Translations under genes and position numbers: made by a program | Shown: piece by piece, positions 38,118 to 48,259 of the stretch | Layout: every line of letters begins with the position of its first letter | Numbering within the stretch: position 1 is the first letter of the stretch | Assembly (NCBI RefSeq): GCF_009469695.1 | Contig: NZ_SSSR01000013.1 | Location: forward strand, 22,531-86,530 | DNA from: Propionivibrio limicola | GTDB taxonomy: Bacteria; Pseudomonadota; Gammaproteobacteria; Burkholderiales; Rhodocyclaceae | Length of the DNA stretch: 64,000 bases | Direction of reading: 5' to 3' | The notes under the pieces: generated by a model | The model's database searches: none | The model's input: only the letters and a program-made list of their open reading frames with translations | Told to the model about the DNA's origin: nothing

Positions 38118-40040
38118 ATGTCGATCTTCGCCCGCTACCAAAGCCGCTACGAAGCGGCGCAGGAAGAAGAGATGTCGGTTCAGGAGTATCTGGAGCTATG
38201 CAAGCGCGATCGTTCCGCTTATGCCAGCGTCGCCGAGCGCATGCTGCAGGCCATCGGCGAACCGGAAATGGTGGATACGCGCACCGATCCGCGTCTGTCG
38301 CGCATCTTCGCCAACAAGATGCTCCGCCGTTACCCGGCCTTCCGTGACCTCTATGGCATGGAAGAAGTGATCGAGCACATCGTCTCCTACTTCCGCCACG
38401 CGGCGCAGGGTCTGGAAGAACAGAAGCAGATTCTCTACCTGCTCGGCCCGGTCGGCGGCGGTAAATCGACGCTCGCCGAGAAGCTCAAGCACCTGATCGA
38501 GAAAGTGCCGTTTTACGCGATCAAGGATTCGCCGGTGCATGAATCGCCGCTCGGCCTGTTCGACCCGAACGAAGACGCCCAACTGCTCGAAGACGACTAT
38601 GGCATCCCGCGCCGTTATCTGAACACGATCATGAGTCCGTGGGCAGTCAAGCGGCTGAACGAGTTTGGCGGCGACATCACCAAGTTCCGCGTTGTCAAAA
38701 TACGCCCCTCGGTGCTCTCGCAAATCGCCGTTTCGAAGACCGAACCGGGCGACGAAAACAACCAGGACATTTCCTCGCTGGTCGGTAAAATCGACATCCG
38801 CAAGCTCGAAACCTACTCGCAGAACGACCCTGACGCCTACTCCTATTCCGGCGGCCTCTGTCTCGCCAATCGCGGCGTGCTCGAATTCGTCGAGATGTTC
38901 AAGGCGCCGATCAAGGTGCTGCACCCGCTGCTGACGGCCACGCAGGAGCAGAACTACAAAGGCACCGAAGGCTTCGGCGCGATCCCGTTCGACGGGCTGA
39001 TCCTGGCGCACTCGAACGAGGCCGAATGGCTGGCGTTCAAGAACAACCGCAACAACGAAGCCTTCCTCGACCGTATCTACATCGTCAAGGTACCCTACTC
39101 GCTGCGCGTTTCCGACGAAATCCGCATCTACGAGAAGCTGCTGATCAATTCCTCGCTCAGCCAGGCACCGTGCGCCCCGGACACGCTGCGCATGATGGCG
39201 CAGTTCTCGGTGCTGTCGCGCCTGAAGGAGCCGGAAAATTCGAGCATCTTCTCGAAGATGCGCATCTACGACGGCGAAAACCTCAAGGACACCGATCCAA
39301 AGGCCAAGAGCTATCAGGAATACCGCGACTATGCCGGCGTCGATGAGGGCATGACCGGCCTGTCCACGCGCTTCGCCTTCAAGATCCTGTCGCAGGTGTT
39401 CAACTTCGACCACCGCGAGGTGGCGGCCAACCCGGTGCATTTGATGTACGTCCTCGAACAGCAGATCGAGCAGGAGCAGTTCGCGCCCGAAATCGAAGAA
39501 AAATACCTGCGTTACATCAAGGAATTCCTGTCGCCGCGCTACGCCGAATTCATCGGCAAGGAAATCCAGACCGCCTACCTCGAGAGCTACTCGGAATACG
39601 GCCAGAACATCTTCGACCGCTACGTGCTTTACGCCGATTTCTGGATTCAGGATCAGGAGTTCCGCGATCCGAACACCGGCGAAATGCTCGACCGCAGCGC
39701 ACTCAACGACGAACTGGAGAAGATCGAGAAAACCGCGGGCATCTCCAACCCGAAAGACTTCCGCAACGAGGTGGTCAACTTCGTGCTGCGCGCCCGCGCC
39801 AAGAACGAGGGCAAGAATCCGGCCTGGACCTCGTACGAGAAGCTGCGCATGGTGATCGAGAAGAAAATGTTCTCGAATACCGAAGAACTGCTGCCGGTCA
39901 TATCCTTCAACACCAAGTCGAGCAGCGATGAGCAGAAGAAACACAAGGACTTCGTCGATCGCATGATCGCCAAGGGCTACACCGAGAAGCAGGTGCGGCT
40001 GTTGTGCGAATGGTATCTGCGGGTAAGGAAATCTTCGTAA
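38118..40040 (+). CDS. prkA: PrkA family serine protein kinase (YeaG)
   Basis: A 640-residue PrkA protein with an AAA-like N-terminal part (Walker A LLGPVGGGKSTLAEKL, about 110-125) and a kinase-related C-terminal part. E. coli YeaG acts with YeaH in nitrogen-starvation and stationary-phase adaptation. GAGGAGGGAG lies just ahead of the ATG at 38118. It heads the conserved trio prkA-yeaH-spoVR. Between it and yeaH lies a long palindromic repeat. Confidence 0.94.
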   Translation: MSIFARYQSRYEAAQEEEMSVQEYLELCKRDRSAYASVAERMLQAIGEPEMVDTRTDPRLSRIFANKMLRRYPAFRDLYGMEEVIEHIVSYFRHAAQGLEEQKQILYLLGPVGGGKSTLAEKLKHLIEKVPFYAIKDSPVHESPLGLFDPNEDAQLLEDDYGIPRRYLNTIMSPWAVKRLNEFGGDITKFRVVKIRPSVLSQIAVSKTEPGDENNQDISSLVGKIDIRKLETYSQNDPDAYSYSGGLCLANRGVLEFVEMFKAPIKVLHPLLTATQEQNYKGTEGFGAIPFDGLILAHSNEAEWLAFKNNRNNEAFLDRIYIVKVPYSLRVSDEIRIYEKLLINSSLSQAPCAPDTLRMMAQFSVLSRLKEPENSSIFSKMRIYDGENLKDTDPKAKSYQEYRDYAGVDEGMTGLSTRFAFKILSQVFNFDHREVAANPVHLMYVLEQQIEQEQFAPEIEEKYLRYIKEFLSPRYAEFIGKEIQTAYLESYSEYGQNIFDRYVLYADFWIQDQEFRDPNTGEMLDRSALNDELEKIEKTAGISNPKDFRNEVVNFVLRARAKNEGKNPAWTSYEKLRMVIEKKMFSNTEELLPVISFNTKSSSDEQKKHKDFVDRMIAKGYTEKQVRLLCEWYLRVRKSS

Positions 40041-40057
40041 GCAAGAAAACCGCTTTT

Positions 40058-40156
40058 AACGCCGAGTACGCAGAGGTACAGGGATCGCAGAGAAAACCAC
40101 CCAACACGACTTTTTGCTTTTCTCTGCGACCTCTAAATCTCTGCGCGCTCTGCGTT
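40058..40156. repeat. CGCAGAG-family long palindrome, copy 1
   Basis: Arms 40058-40096 and 40118-40156 are near-perfect inverted copies about 39 bp long, built from CGCAGAG units and ending in AACGC. The same family recurs at 43037-43172. It fills the gap between prkA and yeaH and would form a strong hairpin in the mRNA. Confidence 0.88.
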
Positions 40157-40186
40157 GAAGGAGGTTAATCCAATAGGGAGATTCTC

Positions 40187-41464
40187 ATGACCGTGCGCAT
40201 CGTCGACCGCCGATTCGACAGCAAGAACAAGAGCTCGGTCAATCGCAGCCGCTTCATTCGCCGCTTCAAGGGGCAGATTCGCAAGGCGGTGGCCGAATCG
40301 ATCAACCGCCGCGGCGTGCGCGACCTCGATGACGGTGAGAAGATCAGCATTCCCGCCGGCGATATCGCCGAGCCGCAATTCGTTTATGGTCAGGGGGGCG
40401 TGCGCGAAACCGTCCATCCGGGCAACGACCGCTTCAACAGCGGTGATCTGGTCGAACGCCCACAAGGCGGAGGCGGAGGCGGCGGCCAAGGCAAGGGACA
40501 AGCCAGCCAGGACGGCGAAGGTCTCGACAACTTTGTGTTCACCCTAACGCGCGAGGAATTCCTCGACATCTTCTTCGACGAACTCGCCCTGCCCAACCTC
40601 GTCAAGCGCCAGCTGACGCGCATCGAGCAATACAAGAGCGTGCGCGCTGGCTATTCGCACTCCGGCGTACCGGCCAATATCAACCTCGAACGCACCATGC
40701 GCGGCGCGGCCAGCCGCCGCGTCGCCATCGGCGGCCCGCACAACAAGCGTCTGCGCGCGCTCGAAGAAAAGCTCAAGGCGCTTCTGGAAAGCCCCCGGCC
40801 GGACGACGAACCGGAAATCGAGCAGCTGCGCCGCGAAATCGCCCGCCTGCGCGCCCGCATCGAGGCACTGCCGTTCATCGACCCGTTCGACCTGCGCTAC
40901 AACAACCGCATCCGCCAGCCGCAGCCGACGACGCAGGCCGTGATGTTCTGCCTGCTCGACGTCTCCGCCTCGATGGACGAGGAGCGGAAAAACACCGCCA
41001 AGCGCTTCTTCATGCTGCTTTACCTGTTCCTGAAACGGAATTACGAGCACATCGACGTGGTCTTCATCCGCCACCACACGGTCGCCGAGGAAGTCGACGA
41101 GGAGGACTTCTTCACTTCGCGCAAGACGGGCGGCACCGTCGTATCAAGCGCCCTCAATCTGATGCTCGACATCATCCGGGCGCGCTATCCGAGCGGCAAC
41201 TGGAACATCTACGGCGCGCAGGCATCCGACGGCGACAACTGGTACAACGACTCGTCCATCTGCGGCGAGGTTCTCGAAAACTCGTTGCTGCCGCTTTGCC
41301 AGTATTTTGCCTATATCGAAATCACGACCGGCCCGCCGCAAAATCTCTGGGAAGAATACGAAAAGCTTCAGGCCACGCACCACGGCCAGTTCGCGATGCA
41401 GCGCATCGAAGACATCACCGACATTTACCCCGTGTTTCGCGAGCTGTTCAAGCGAAAAGTCTAG
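40187..41464 (+). CDS. yeaH: YeaH/YhbH family protein (DUF444, von Willebrand A-like)
   Basis: A 425-residue DUF444 protein. The N-terminal third is basic with a Gly-rich linker (around 88-105), then a charged helical region (about 190-240), then a VWA-like domain starting VMFCLLDVSASMDEE, whose DxSxS is the metal-ion-dependent adhesion site. It is the functional partner of PrkA. A clear ribosome-binding site (GGAGGTTAATCC region and AGGGAGA) precedes the ATG. Confidence 0.93.
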   Translation: MTVRIVDRRFDSKNKSSVNRSRFIRRFKGQIRKAVAESINRRGVRDLDDGEKISIPAGDIAEPQFVYGQGGVRETVHPGNDRFNSGDLVERPQGGGGGGGQGKGQASQDGEGLDNFVFTLTREEFLDIFFDELALPNLVKRQLTRIEQYKSVRAGYSHSGVPANINLERTMRGAASRRVAIGGPHNKRLRALEEKLKALLESPRPDDEPEIEQLRREIARLRARIEALPFIDPFDLRYNNRIRQPQPTTQAVMFCLLDVSASMDEERKNTAKRFFMLLYLFLKRNYEHIDVVFIRHHTVAEEVDEEDFFTSRKTGGTVVSSALNLMLDIIRARYPSGNWNIYGAQASDGDNWYNDSSICGEVLENSLLPLCQYFAYIEITTGPPQNLWEEYEKLQATHHGQFAMQRIEDITDIYPVFRELFKRKV

Positions 41465-41472
41465 GAGCCATC

Positions 41473-43002
41473 ATGAGCACGCCGCTTCTGGCCCACCTGC
41501 CTCCGCTGCCCGGCGGTTCCGAATGGACGTTCGAAGCCATCGACCGCTACGACGAGGCCATCGGCGAAGTCGCCCGCGCCTACAACCTCGACTGCTACCC
41601 GCACGTGCTGGAAATCATCAGCGCTGAGCAAATGATGGACGCCTACGCCTCGATCGGCATGCCGGTCTATTACCACCACTGGTCGTTCGGCAAGCATTTC
41701 CTCGCCACCGAAGGGCGCTACAAGCGCGGCCAGATGGGTCTCGCCTACGAGATCGTCATCAACTCCGACCCGTGCATCGCCTACCTGATGGACGAAAACA
41801 CGCTGCCGATGCAGGCGCTGGTCATCGCCCACGCCGCCTACGGCCACAACTCGTTTTTCAAGGGCAACCACCTGTTCAAGCAATGGACGAGCGCCGACGC
41901 GATCATCGACTACCTCGTCTTCGCCCGTAACTATGTCGCCCATTGCGAAGAGCGCTACGGCGTCGACGCGGTCGAAAATCTGCTCGACGCCTGCCACGCC
42001 CTGCTCAACGTCGGCGTGGACCGCTACAAGCGCTGGCCCAAGCAGTCGCTGGAACAAGAAAAGCTGCGCCAGAAGGAACGCGCGGAATACCTGCAGGCGC
42101 AGGTCAACGACCTCTGGCGAACCCTTCCGCCGCACCACGAAACGGAAGAGCACGTTCAGGAACAACGTTTCCCGAAGGAGCCGGAAGAAAACCTCCTCTA
42201 CTTCATCGAGAAGAACGCCCCGCTGCTCGAGCCTTGGCAGCGCGAAATCGTGCGCATCGTGCGCAAGATCGGCCAGTATTTCTACCCGCAACGGCAAACA
42301 CAGGTGATGAACGAAGGCTGGGCCTGCTTCTGGCACTACACCCTGCTCAACACCATGTACGACCAGGGCAACCTGTCGGACGGCTTCATGCTCGAATTCC
42401 TGCAATCGCATACCAACGTCGTCTACCAGCCGCCGTACAACAGCCCCTACTACTCCGGCATCAACCCTTACGCGCTCGGTTTCGCCATGTGGCGGGACAT
42501 CCGCCGCATCTGCGAAAAACCGACCGACGAGGACCGCGAGTGGTTCCCTGACATCGCCGGCTCGGACTGGCGGGAAACGCTCGAATACGCGATGCAGAAT
42601 TTCAAGGACGAGAGCTTTGTCGCCCAATACCTCTCGCCGCGCTTGATGCGCGAATTCCGACTCTTCTCGGTGCTCGACGACGACGAGCAGGAAAATCTGC
42701 GCATCTCGGCCATCCACGATGATCCGGGTTACCGCGCCTTGCGCCACCAGCTCGCCGAGCAATACGACCTCGGCAGCCGCGAACCGGACATTCAGGTCTG
42801 GAACGTCGACCTGCGCGGCGATCGGTCGCTCACGCTGCGCCATTTCGCGCACCAGCGCCGCCCGCTGCACCCGAGTTTCGATTCCGTCCTCGAACACGTC
42901 GCCAACCTGTGGGGATTCACCGTCCGCCTCGAACGACACAACGCCGACGGTACCGTCGAAACGGTGAACGAGAAGAAAATGGAGCGACGCCGCGGCACAT
43001 GA
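41473..43002 (+). CDS. ycgB: SpoVR family protein (YcgB-like)
   Basis: A 509-residue SpoVR protein. Conserved text includes [35 protein letters not shown] and [13 protein letters not shown], the last two giving a pattern of His and Glu residues suggestive of a metal site. The ATG at 41473 lies 8 bp after the yeaH stop with AGGAG ahead of it. SpoVR in Bacillus is needed for spore cortex formation; in Gram-negatives it belongs to the prkA-yeaH starvation module. Confidence 0.94.
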   Translation: MSTPLLAHLPPLPGGSEWTFEAIDRYDEAIGEVARAYNLDCYPHVLEIISAEQMMDAYASIGMPVYYHHWSFGKHFLATEGRYKRGQMGLAYEIVINSDPCIAYLMDENTLPMQALVIAHAAYGHNSFFKGNHLFKQWTSADAIIDYLVFARNYVAHCEERYGVDAVENLLDACHALLNVGVDRYKRWPKQSLEQEKLRQKERAEYLQAQVNDLWRTLPPHHETEEHVQEQRFPKEPEENLLYFIEKNAPLLEPWQREIVRIVRKIGQYFYPQRQTQVMNEGWACFWHYTLLNTMYDQGNLSDGFMLEFLQSHTNVVYQPPYNSPYYSGINPYALGFAMWRDIRRICEKPTDEDREWFPDIAGSDWRETLEYAMQNFKDESFVAQYLSPRLMREFRLFSVLDDDEQENLRISAIHDDPGYRALRHQLAEQYDLGSREPDIQVWNVDLRGDRSLTLRHFAHQRRPLHPSFDSVLEHVANLWGFTVRLERHNADGTVETVNEKKMERRRGT

Positions 43003-43036
43003 ACCTATCGGGGCAGGCGACTGTCATTTGGAGAAC

Positions 43037-43172
43037 CGCTTTCAACGCAGAGAGCGCAGAGATACGGAGTTCGCAGAGAAAAAACTGATGAGAGAATTAG
43101 CAGGGCGCTGCGATTTGTTTCTTGATTTTTCTCTGCGTTCTCTGCGCCTCTGCGCTCTCTGCGTTGAAAGCG
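43037..43172. repeat. CGCAGAG-family long palindrome, copy 2
   Basis: Arms 43037-43084 and 43126-43172 pair over about 47 bp and share the CGCAGAG units and AACGC ends with the copy at 40058-40156. The spacer is about 41 bp. It lies 34 bp after the spoVR stop, ahead of the ABC transporter. The open frame that runs through it upstream of the ATPase ATG is not coding. Confidence 0.9.
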
Positions 43173-43228
43173 TTTTTACAGAGGCTTCCTGCCCGCCCAC
43201 GCACACCGACCGTGATATCTTCGCCTTC

Positions 43229-44155
43229 ATGCAACCGATCATCCGTATCAGCAGCCTCTCCAAGACCTACGCCTCCGGCTTCCGGGCGCTGAAAAACATC
43301 AACCTCGACATCCGGCGCGGCGAAATCTTCGCCCTGCTTGGCCCGAACGGCGCCGGCAAGACGACGCTGATCAGCACCGTCTGCGGCATCGTCACCCCGA
43401 GCGAGGGCAGCGTCAGCGTCGGCGGACACGACATCGTCAAGAACTACCGCGCTTCGCGCGCCCTGATCGGCCTCGTCCCGCAGGAACTGACGACGGATTC
43501 CTTCGAATCGGTACTCGGCACGGTGAAATTCAGCCGCGGCCTGTTCGGCAAGCGCCCGAATCCGGTCTATCTCGAAAAAACCCTGCGCGACCTGTCGCTC
43601 TGGGAAAAACGCGACAATCCGATCATGACCCTCTCCGGCGGCATGAAACGCCGCCTGCTGATCGCCAAGGCGCTCGCGCACGAGCCGCAAATCCTCTTCC
43701 TCGACGAACCGACCGCCGGCGTCGACGTCAACCTGCGCCGCGACATGTGGAATCTGGTGCGCACGCTGCGCGATTCCGGCGTCACCATCATCCTCACCAC
43801 GCACTACATCGAAGAGGCCGAAGAGATGGCCGACCGCGTCGCCGTCATCAACAAGGGCGAAATCATCCTCGTCGAGGAAAAAGCCGAGCTGATGCGCAAA
43901 CTTGGCAAGAAACAACTGACGCTCCAGCTCGCCGCGCCGCTCGACCGCCTGCCGCCCGAACTGACCCGCCACCACCTGGAACTCTCCGGCGACGGCCGCG
44001 CACTCGTCTACACCTACGAGACCGCCGACGAAGAAAGCGGCATCGTGCCGCTGCTCGACGACATCAACAAAGCCGGCATCCGCTTCCACGACCTGCAAAC
44101 CAGCCAGCGCTCGCTGGAGGACATCTTCGTCAGCCTGGTGAAGGAAGAACAATGA
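43229..44155 (+). CDS. ABC transporter ATP-binding protein (ABC-2 type, YadG-like)
   Basis: A 308-residue ATPase: Walker [14 protein letters not shown] (about 40), signature [15 protein letters not shown], Walker [13 protein letters not shown], and switch His in [13 protein letters not shown]-terminal extension (about 220-308) is typical of drug- or polysaccharide-export ATPases. The ATG at 43229 starts the conserved domain. It is coupled to the permease by an ATGA overlap. Substrate unknown. Confidence 0.92.
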   Translation: MQPIIRISSLSKTYASGFRALKNINLDIRRGEIFALLGPNGAGKTTLISTVCGIVTPSEGSVSVGGHDIVKNYRASRALIGLVPQELTTDSFESVLGTVKFSRGLFGKRPNPVYLEKTLRDLSLWEKRDNPIMTLSGGMKRRLLIAKALAHEPQILFLDEPTAGVDVNLRRDMWNLVRTLRDSGVTIILTTHYIEEAEEMADRVAVINKGEIILVEEKAELMRKLGKKQLTLQLAAPLDRLPPELTRHHLELSGDGRALVYTYETADEESGIVPLLDDINKAGIRFHDLQTSQRSLEDIFVSLVKEEQ

Positions 44156-44925
44156 ATTTCGGCCTCAACCTCACCGCCATCCGCGCCATCTACCGCTTCG
44201 AAATGGCCCGCACCTGGCGCACGATCATGCAAAGTATCATCTCGCCGGTCATTTCCACCTCGCTCTACTTCATCGTCTTCGGCTCGGCCATCGGCTCGCG
44301 CATCTCGGAAGTCGGCGGCATCAGCTACGGCGCCTTCATCGTGCCGGGGCTCGTCATGCTCTCGCTGCTCACGCACAGCATCTCGAACGCCTCGTTCGGC
44401 ATCTTTTTCCCAAAATTCAACCGCACCATCTACGAACTCCTCTCGGCGCCCGTATCGCATCTCGAAATCATCGTCAGCTACGTCGGCGCGGCGGCCACCA
44501 AATCGATCGTGCTCGGCCTCATCATCCTCGCCACGGCCGGTCTCTTCGTACCGCTGCACATCGATCACCCGTTGTGGATGATTTTCTTCCTGCTGCTCAC
44601 TGCCATCACCTTCAGCCTGCTCGGCTTCATCATCGGCATCTGGGCCGACAACTTCGAAAAGCTCCAGGTCGTGCCGCTGCTCATCGTCACCCCGCTCACC
44701 TTCCTCGGCGGCAGCTTCTACTCCATCCACATGCTGCCGCCCTTCTGGCAAAAGGTGACCCTCTTCAACCCGGTCGTCTACCTCATCAGCGGCTTCCGCT
44801 GGAGCTTCTACGGCATCGCCGACGTCCCCGTCTGGATCAGCCTCGCCATGACCGGCCTCTTCCTCGCGGCCTTCATCGCGACTGCCACGTGGATGCTCAG
44901 GACGGGCTACAAGTTGAAAAACTGA
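44152..44925 (+). CDS. ABC-2 type permease (YadH-like)
   Basis: A 257-residue membrane protein with six predicted helices and the ABC-2 family signature region around [16 protein letters not shown]. The N-terminal amphipathic segment [14 protein letters not shown] is usual for this class. It forms the transport channel with the ATPase encoded just upstream, its ATG overlapping the ATPase stop. Confidence 0.92.
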   Translation: MNFGLNLTAIRAIYRFEMARTWRTIMQSIISPVISTSLYFIVFGSAIGSRISEVGGISYGAFIVPGLVMLSLLTHSISNASFGIFFPKFNRTIYELLSAPVSHLEIIVSYVGAAATKSIVLGLIILATAGLFVPLHIDHPLWMIFFLLLTAITFSLLGFIIGIWADNFEKLQVVPLLIVTPLTFLGGSFYSIHMLPPFWQKVTLFNPVVYLISGFRWSFYGIADVPVWISLAMTGLFLAAFIATATWMLRTGYKLKN

Positions 44926-44989
44926 GCGTTCTGTTTTACTTGCGCCACACCAAGTACACAGACTTGCCGCACACAATCAGGATCCCATC

Positions 44990-45322
44990 ATGGCTTACGC
45001 GCGCATTTTCCAATCTGGCAACAGCCAAGCCGTCCGTTTGCCCAAGGACTTTCGTTTTGATGCCGAGGAAGTCGAAATCTTTCGCCGGGGCGATGAGGTT
45101 GTCTTGCGCCCCGTACGGATCAATGCCGCAGCAGTATTCGATGCACTCACCGCCTTGCCCGACGACCTCCTGAGCGAAGAACGACAAACTCCCCCGCCGC
45201 AAGCAAGAAAAGACCTCGGATGGGCGCCCGCTATCTGCCTGATCCAAATTCTGCTTCGGTTGCGAATCCAAATTTCGCACTTAACGCGGAACACGCCGAG
45301 AAAAACAAGCTTTCGGGGATAA
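44990..45322 (+). CDS. vapB: VapB-type AbrB-fold antitoxin, orphan with read-through tail
   Basis: The first 78 residues are a normal VapB antitoxin: MAYARIFQSGNSQAVRLPKD (swapped-hairpin DNA-binding fold), EVEIFRRGDEVVLRP, then a toxin-binding tail ending QARKDL. A stop would be expected there, and GGATGG at 45218 looks like a mutated TGATGG, in which TGA ended vapB and ATG began vapC. As it stands the frame runs on for about 30 unrelated residues to 45322. Without its toxin the protein is probably a non-functional or purely regulatory leftover. Confidence 0.75.
   Translation: MAYARIFQSGNSQAVRLPKDFRFDAEEVEIFRRGDEVVLRPVRINAAAVFDALTALPDDLLSEERQTPPPQARKDLGWAPAICLIQILLRLRIQISHLTRNTPRKTSFRG
45220..45258 (+). 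pseudogene. N-terminal remnant of a vapC (PIN) toxin gene
   Basis: An ATG at 45220, in the normal position for vapC, reads MGARYLPDPNS, which looks like the PIN start xxRYLLDTNI with two substitutions (L to P, T to P). Homology ends after about 11 codons, and the restriction-modification gene begins 95 bp further on. The catalytic aspartate of the LDTN motif appears retained, but the rest of the toxin is gone. Confidence 0.55.
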
Positions 45323-45352
45323 TCGCGGAATATTCCAAGCAAATCGCCAAAC

Positions 45353-48223
45353 ATGACACCCGAACAATTCATCGCCCTCTGGAAACACAACACGCTAACC
45401 GAACGGGCCGGAGCGCAGCAGCATTTCAACGACCTCTGCGACCTGCTCGGCGTCGACAAACCTCGCGATCCTGAAAACTACTGCTTCGAGCGCGGCGCCA
45501 AGAAAGCCGGCGGCGGCGATGGCTGGGCCGATGTCTGGAAACGCGGCCACTTCGGTTGGGAAAACAAGAAACCCGGCCGCGACCTCAACACCGCACTAAA
45601 GCAACTCACCGACTACGCCCTGCAACTTGAGAACCCGCCGTTGCTCGTCGTCTGCGACCGCGAGCGCATCGTCATCCACACCGCCTTCACCGGCTACCCG
45701 GACGAACCGCGCGAGATCCGCATCGCCGAACTCGTCGAACCGGAAAAACGCCAACTCCTCACGTGGGTATTCAACGACCCGGAAAAGTTGCGTCCGGAAA
45801 AATCCACCGCCGCCATCACCGCCGAAGCCGCCGGCCAATTCGCTCAGCTCGCCGACGCCATGCGCCAGCGTGGCGAACCCGGGGACAGGGTCGCCCACTT
45901 CCTCGTCCAGTGTCTTTTCTGCATGTTCGCCGAGGACGAAGCCCTGCTCCCGCTCGGCATCTTCACCGACCTGCTCAAAAATGCCGGCAACGACGCCGGC
46001 AAAGCTGCCCGCCGCATCGAAAAGCTCTTTCTCGCCATGCAGAAAAAAGGCGGCGAATACGGCGACCACGACATCCCGTGGTTCAACGGCGGCCTGTTCA
46101 AGCAAATCGACATCCCACCGCTCACCGCCGACGATCTCAGCGCCCTGCACCGCGCTGCCGCCGACATGGACTGGCGGGCCATCGACCCGACCATCTTCGG
46201 CACCCTGTTCGAACGCGGCCTCGACCCCGCCGCCCGCGCCCCGCTCGGCGCGCACTACACCGACACCGGCACCATCGCCAAACTAATCGACCCACTGGTG
46301 CGCGAACCGCTGGTCACGGAATGGGGATCTATCCGGCAACAGATCGCCGAACTTGCGCCCAAATTCGGCATGGTCAAAACACGCGGCAAGAACCAATACC
46401 GCCCGAACGCCGCCAAGCAACGCGGACTGGAATTGCTGAACGGCTTCTTCACCCGCCTCAACCACTTCCGCGTGCTCGATCCGGCCTGCGGGTCAGGAAA
46501 TTTTCTCTACCTCGCCCTCAAAGCCCTGCGCGACATCGAAAAGCGCGTCCACGTCGACGCCATCGAACTCGGCCTCGAAGCGCCGATGAACATGGAAACC
46601 GGCCCACACAACATCCTCGGGCTGGAAATCAATGAATTCGCCGCCGAACTCGCCCGCGTCACCGTCTGGATCGGCGACATTCAGTGGTGCCGCCAGAACG
46701 GCTACCCGCACGCCATCAACCCGATTTTGAAGCCGCTCGACGGCATCGAACACCGTGACGCCCTGCTCAATCCGGACGGCAGCGAAGCGGCATGGCCGAC
46801 CGCCGACGTCATCGTCGGCAATCCGCCGTTTCTCGGCGACAAAATGATGCGCGGCGAACTTGGTTCGGAGTACGTCGACACGCTGCGCAAAACCTACGAC
46901 GGCCGCGTGCCGGGCGGCGCCGACCTCGTCACCTACTGGTTCGAAAAAGCCCGCGCCCAGATCGAAGCCGGAAAACTCAAGGCCGCCGGCCTCGTTTCCA
47001 CCAACTCCATTCGCGGCGGTGCCAACCGCAAGGTGCTCGAACGCATCTGCGAGACGACGCGAATTTTCGAGGCATGGAGCGACGAAGAATGGGTCAATGA
47101 CGGCGCTGCCGTACGCGTATCGCTGGTGGGGTTTGGGCCGAATTTTTCGGTTGACCGTTGTAATCGGCTGGATGGAGCTGAAGTGGTGGCTATTCATGCT
47201 AATTTGACAGCGGCGGTAGGGCTTGACCTAACCCGAGCGCAGAAGCTTGCCGAGAGCTCTGGGATCAGCTTTCAAGGGCCGGTCCTTATTGGTCCGTTTG
47301 AGGTTGAATTTTCGACTGCCTATCAGTGGCTTAAGTCCCCAAATCCTAACGGCATTGGTAACGCTCAGGTTGTTCGCCCAATCACCAACGGAAAGGACAT
47401 AACGAGCCGCTCAAGAGGCTTGTGGGTTATCGATTTTGGGCCAATGCCGGAATCTCACGCTTCGTTGTTTGAACTCCCTTTTGAGTACGCCGCCAATAAC
47501 GTGAAGCCGCTTCGCGCGTCCAATCCAAGACCGAACCGACGAGACAAGTGGTGGGTTCACGGTGAAACTGGCGTTGGTTGGCGGCAAGCAACCAAGACTC
47601 TTGGCCGATATATCGCCACCTCCCAAGTGTCCAAGCATCGATTTTTTGTCTGGCAAAGCGTTAGGGTTTGGCCGCATCAAACGGTTATCTCCATCGCCCG
47701 TTCCGACGACACCACCTTCGGCATCCTGCATTCCCGCTTCCACGAACTCTGGTCGCTACGCCTGTGCACCTGGCTCGGTGTCGGTAACGATCCGCGCTAC
47801 ACCCCGACCACCACCTTCGAAACCTTCCCCTTCCCCGCTGGCCTGACACCCCGCGACACCGCCGCCGACGCGCCGACCGGCCCGGTCGCCGAGGCCATCG
47901 CCGCTGCCGCCAAGCGCCTCAATGAGTTGCGCGAAGCCTGGCTCAACCCGGCCGAGTGGGTCGATTGGGTCATCACGCCGGAAGAGGAAAAAGCCGGTTT
48001 CCCGAAGCGCCCGGTCGCCAAGCCGGGCCATGAGGCGGACGTGAAGAAGCGCACGCTGACCAATCTCTACAATCAGCGCCCGGCATGGCTCGACCTCGCG
48101 CACAAGGAGTTGGACAAGGCCGTCGCCGCCGCTTACGGCTGGGCCGATTACACGCCGGACATGGACGACGACGAAATCCTCCGCCGCCTGCTGGCACTGA
48201 ACCTCGAACGCGCCGCTGGCTGA
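45353..48223 (+). CDS. MmeI-like single-chain restriction-modification enzyme (type IIL/IIG)
   Basis: A 956-residue enzyme combining cleavage and adenine methylation. The N-terminal part has a PD-(D/E)xK pattern (the Asp in ADVWKRGHF and the pair in WENKK, about 60-75). A helical spacer follows. The methyltransferase domain carries motif I FRVLDPACGSGNFLYLAL (about 375) and the catalytic IVGNPPFLGDK (about 485). A target-recognition domain (about 600-830) and a C-terminal helical region complete the chain. The layout matches MmeI (919 residues). Because the same recognition domain serves both activities, no separate specificity subunit is needed. The section coding the recognition domain has visibly lower GC than its flanks. 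The ATG at 45353 follows the decayed vapBC locus. Confidence 0.9.
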   Translation: MTPEQFIALWKHNTLTERAGAQQHFNDLCDLLGVDKPRDPENYCFERGAKKAGGGDGWADVWKRGHFGWENKKPGRDLNTALKQLTDYALQLENPPLLVVCDRERIVIHTAFTGYPDEPREIRIAELVEPEKRQLLTWVFNDPEKLRPEKSTAAITAEAAGQFAQLADAMRQRGEPGDRVAHFLVQCLFCMFAEDEALLPLGIFTDLLKNAGNDAGKAARRIEKLFLAMQKKGGEYGDHDIPWFNGGLFKQIDIPPLTADDLSALHRAAADMDWRAIDPTIFGTLFERGLDPAARAPLGAHYTDTGTIAKLIDPLVREPLVTEWGSIRQQIAELAPKFGMVKTRGKNQYRPNAAKQRGLELLNGFFTRLNHFRVLDPACGSGNFLYLALKALRDIEKRVHVDAIELGLEAPMNMETGPHNILGLEINEFAAELARVTVWIGDIQWCRQNGYPHAINPILKPLDGIEHRDALLNPDGSEAAWPTADVIVGNPPFLGDKMMRGELGSEYVDTLRKTYDGRVPGGADLVTYWFEKARAQIEAGKLKAAGLVSTNSIRGGANRKVLERICETTRIFEAWSDEEWVNDGAAVRVSLVGFGPNFSVDRCNRLDGAEVVAIHANLTAAVGLDLTRAQKLAESSGISFQGPVLIGPFEVEFSTAYQWLKSPNPNGIGNAQVVRPITNGKDITSRSRGLWVIDFGPMPESHASLFELPFEYAANNVKPLRASNPRPNRRDKWWVHGETGVGWRQATKTLGRYIATSQVSKHRFFVWQSVRVWPHQTVISIARSDDTTFGILHSRFHELWSLRLCTWLGVGNDPRYTPTTTFETFPFPAGLTPRDTAADAPTGPVAEAIAAAAKRLNELREAWLNPAEWVDWVITPEEEKAGFPKRPVAKPGHEADVKKRTLTNLYNQRPAWLDLAHKELDKAVAAAYGWADYTPDMDDDEILRRLLALNLERAAG

Positions 48224-48259
48224 CTTCCATTTTCAACATTCGTTCCCGGAATGCTTTCC

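Noticed and set aside
38196..39944. 582-residue minus-strand open frame opposite prkA
   Set aside because: An antisense shadow of a conserved gene, with no motifs or start signals.
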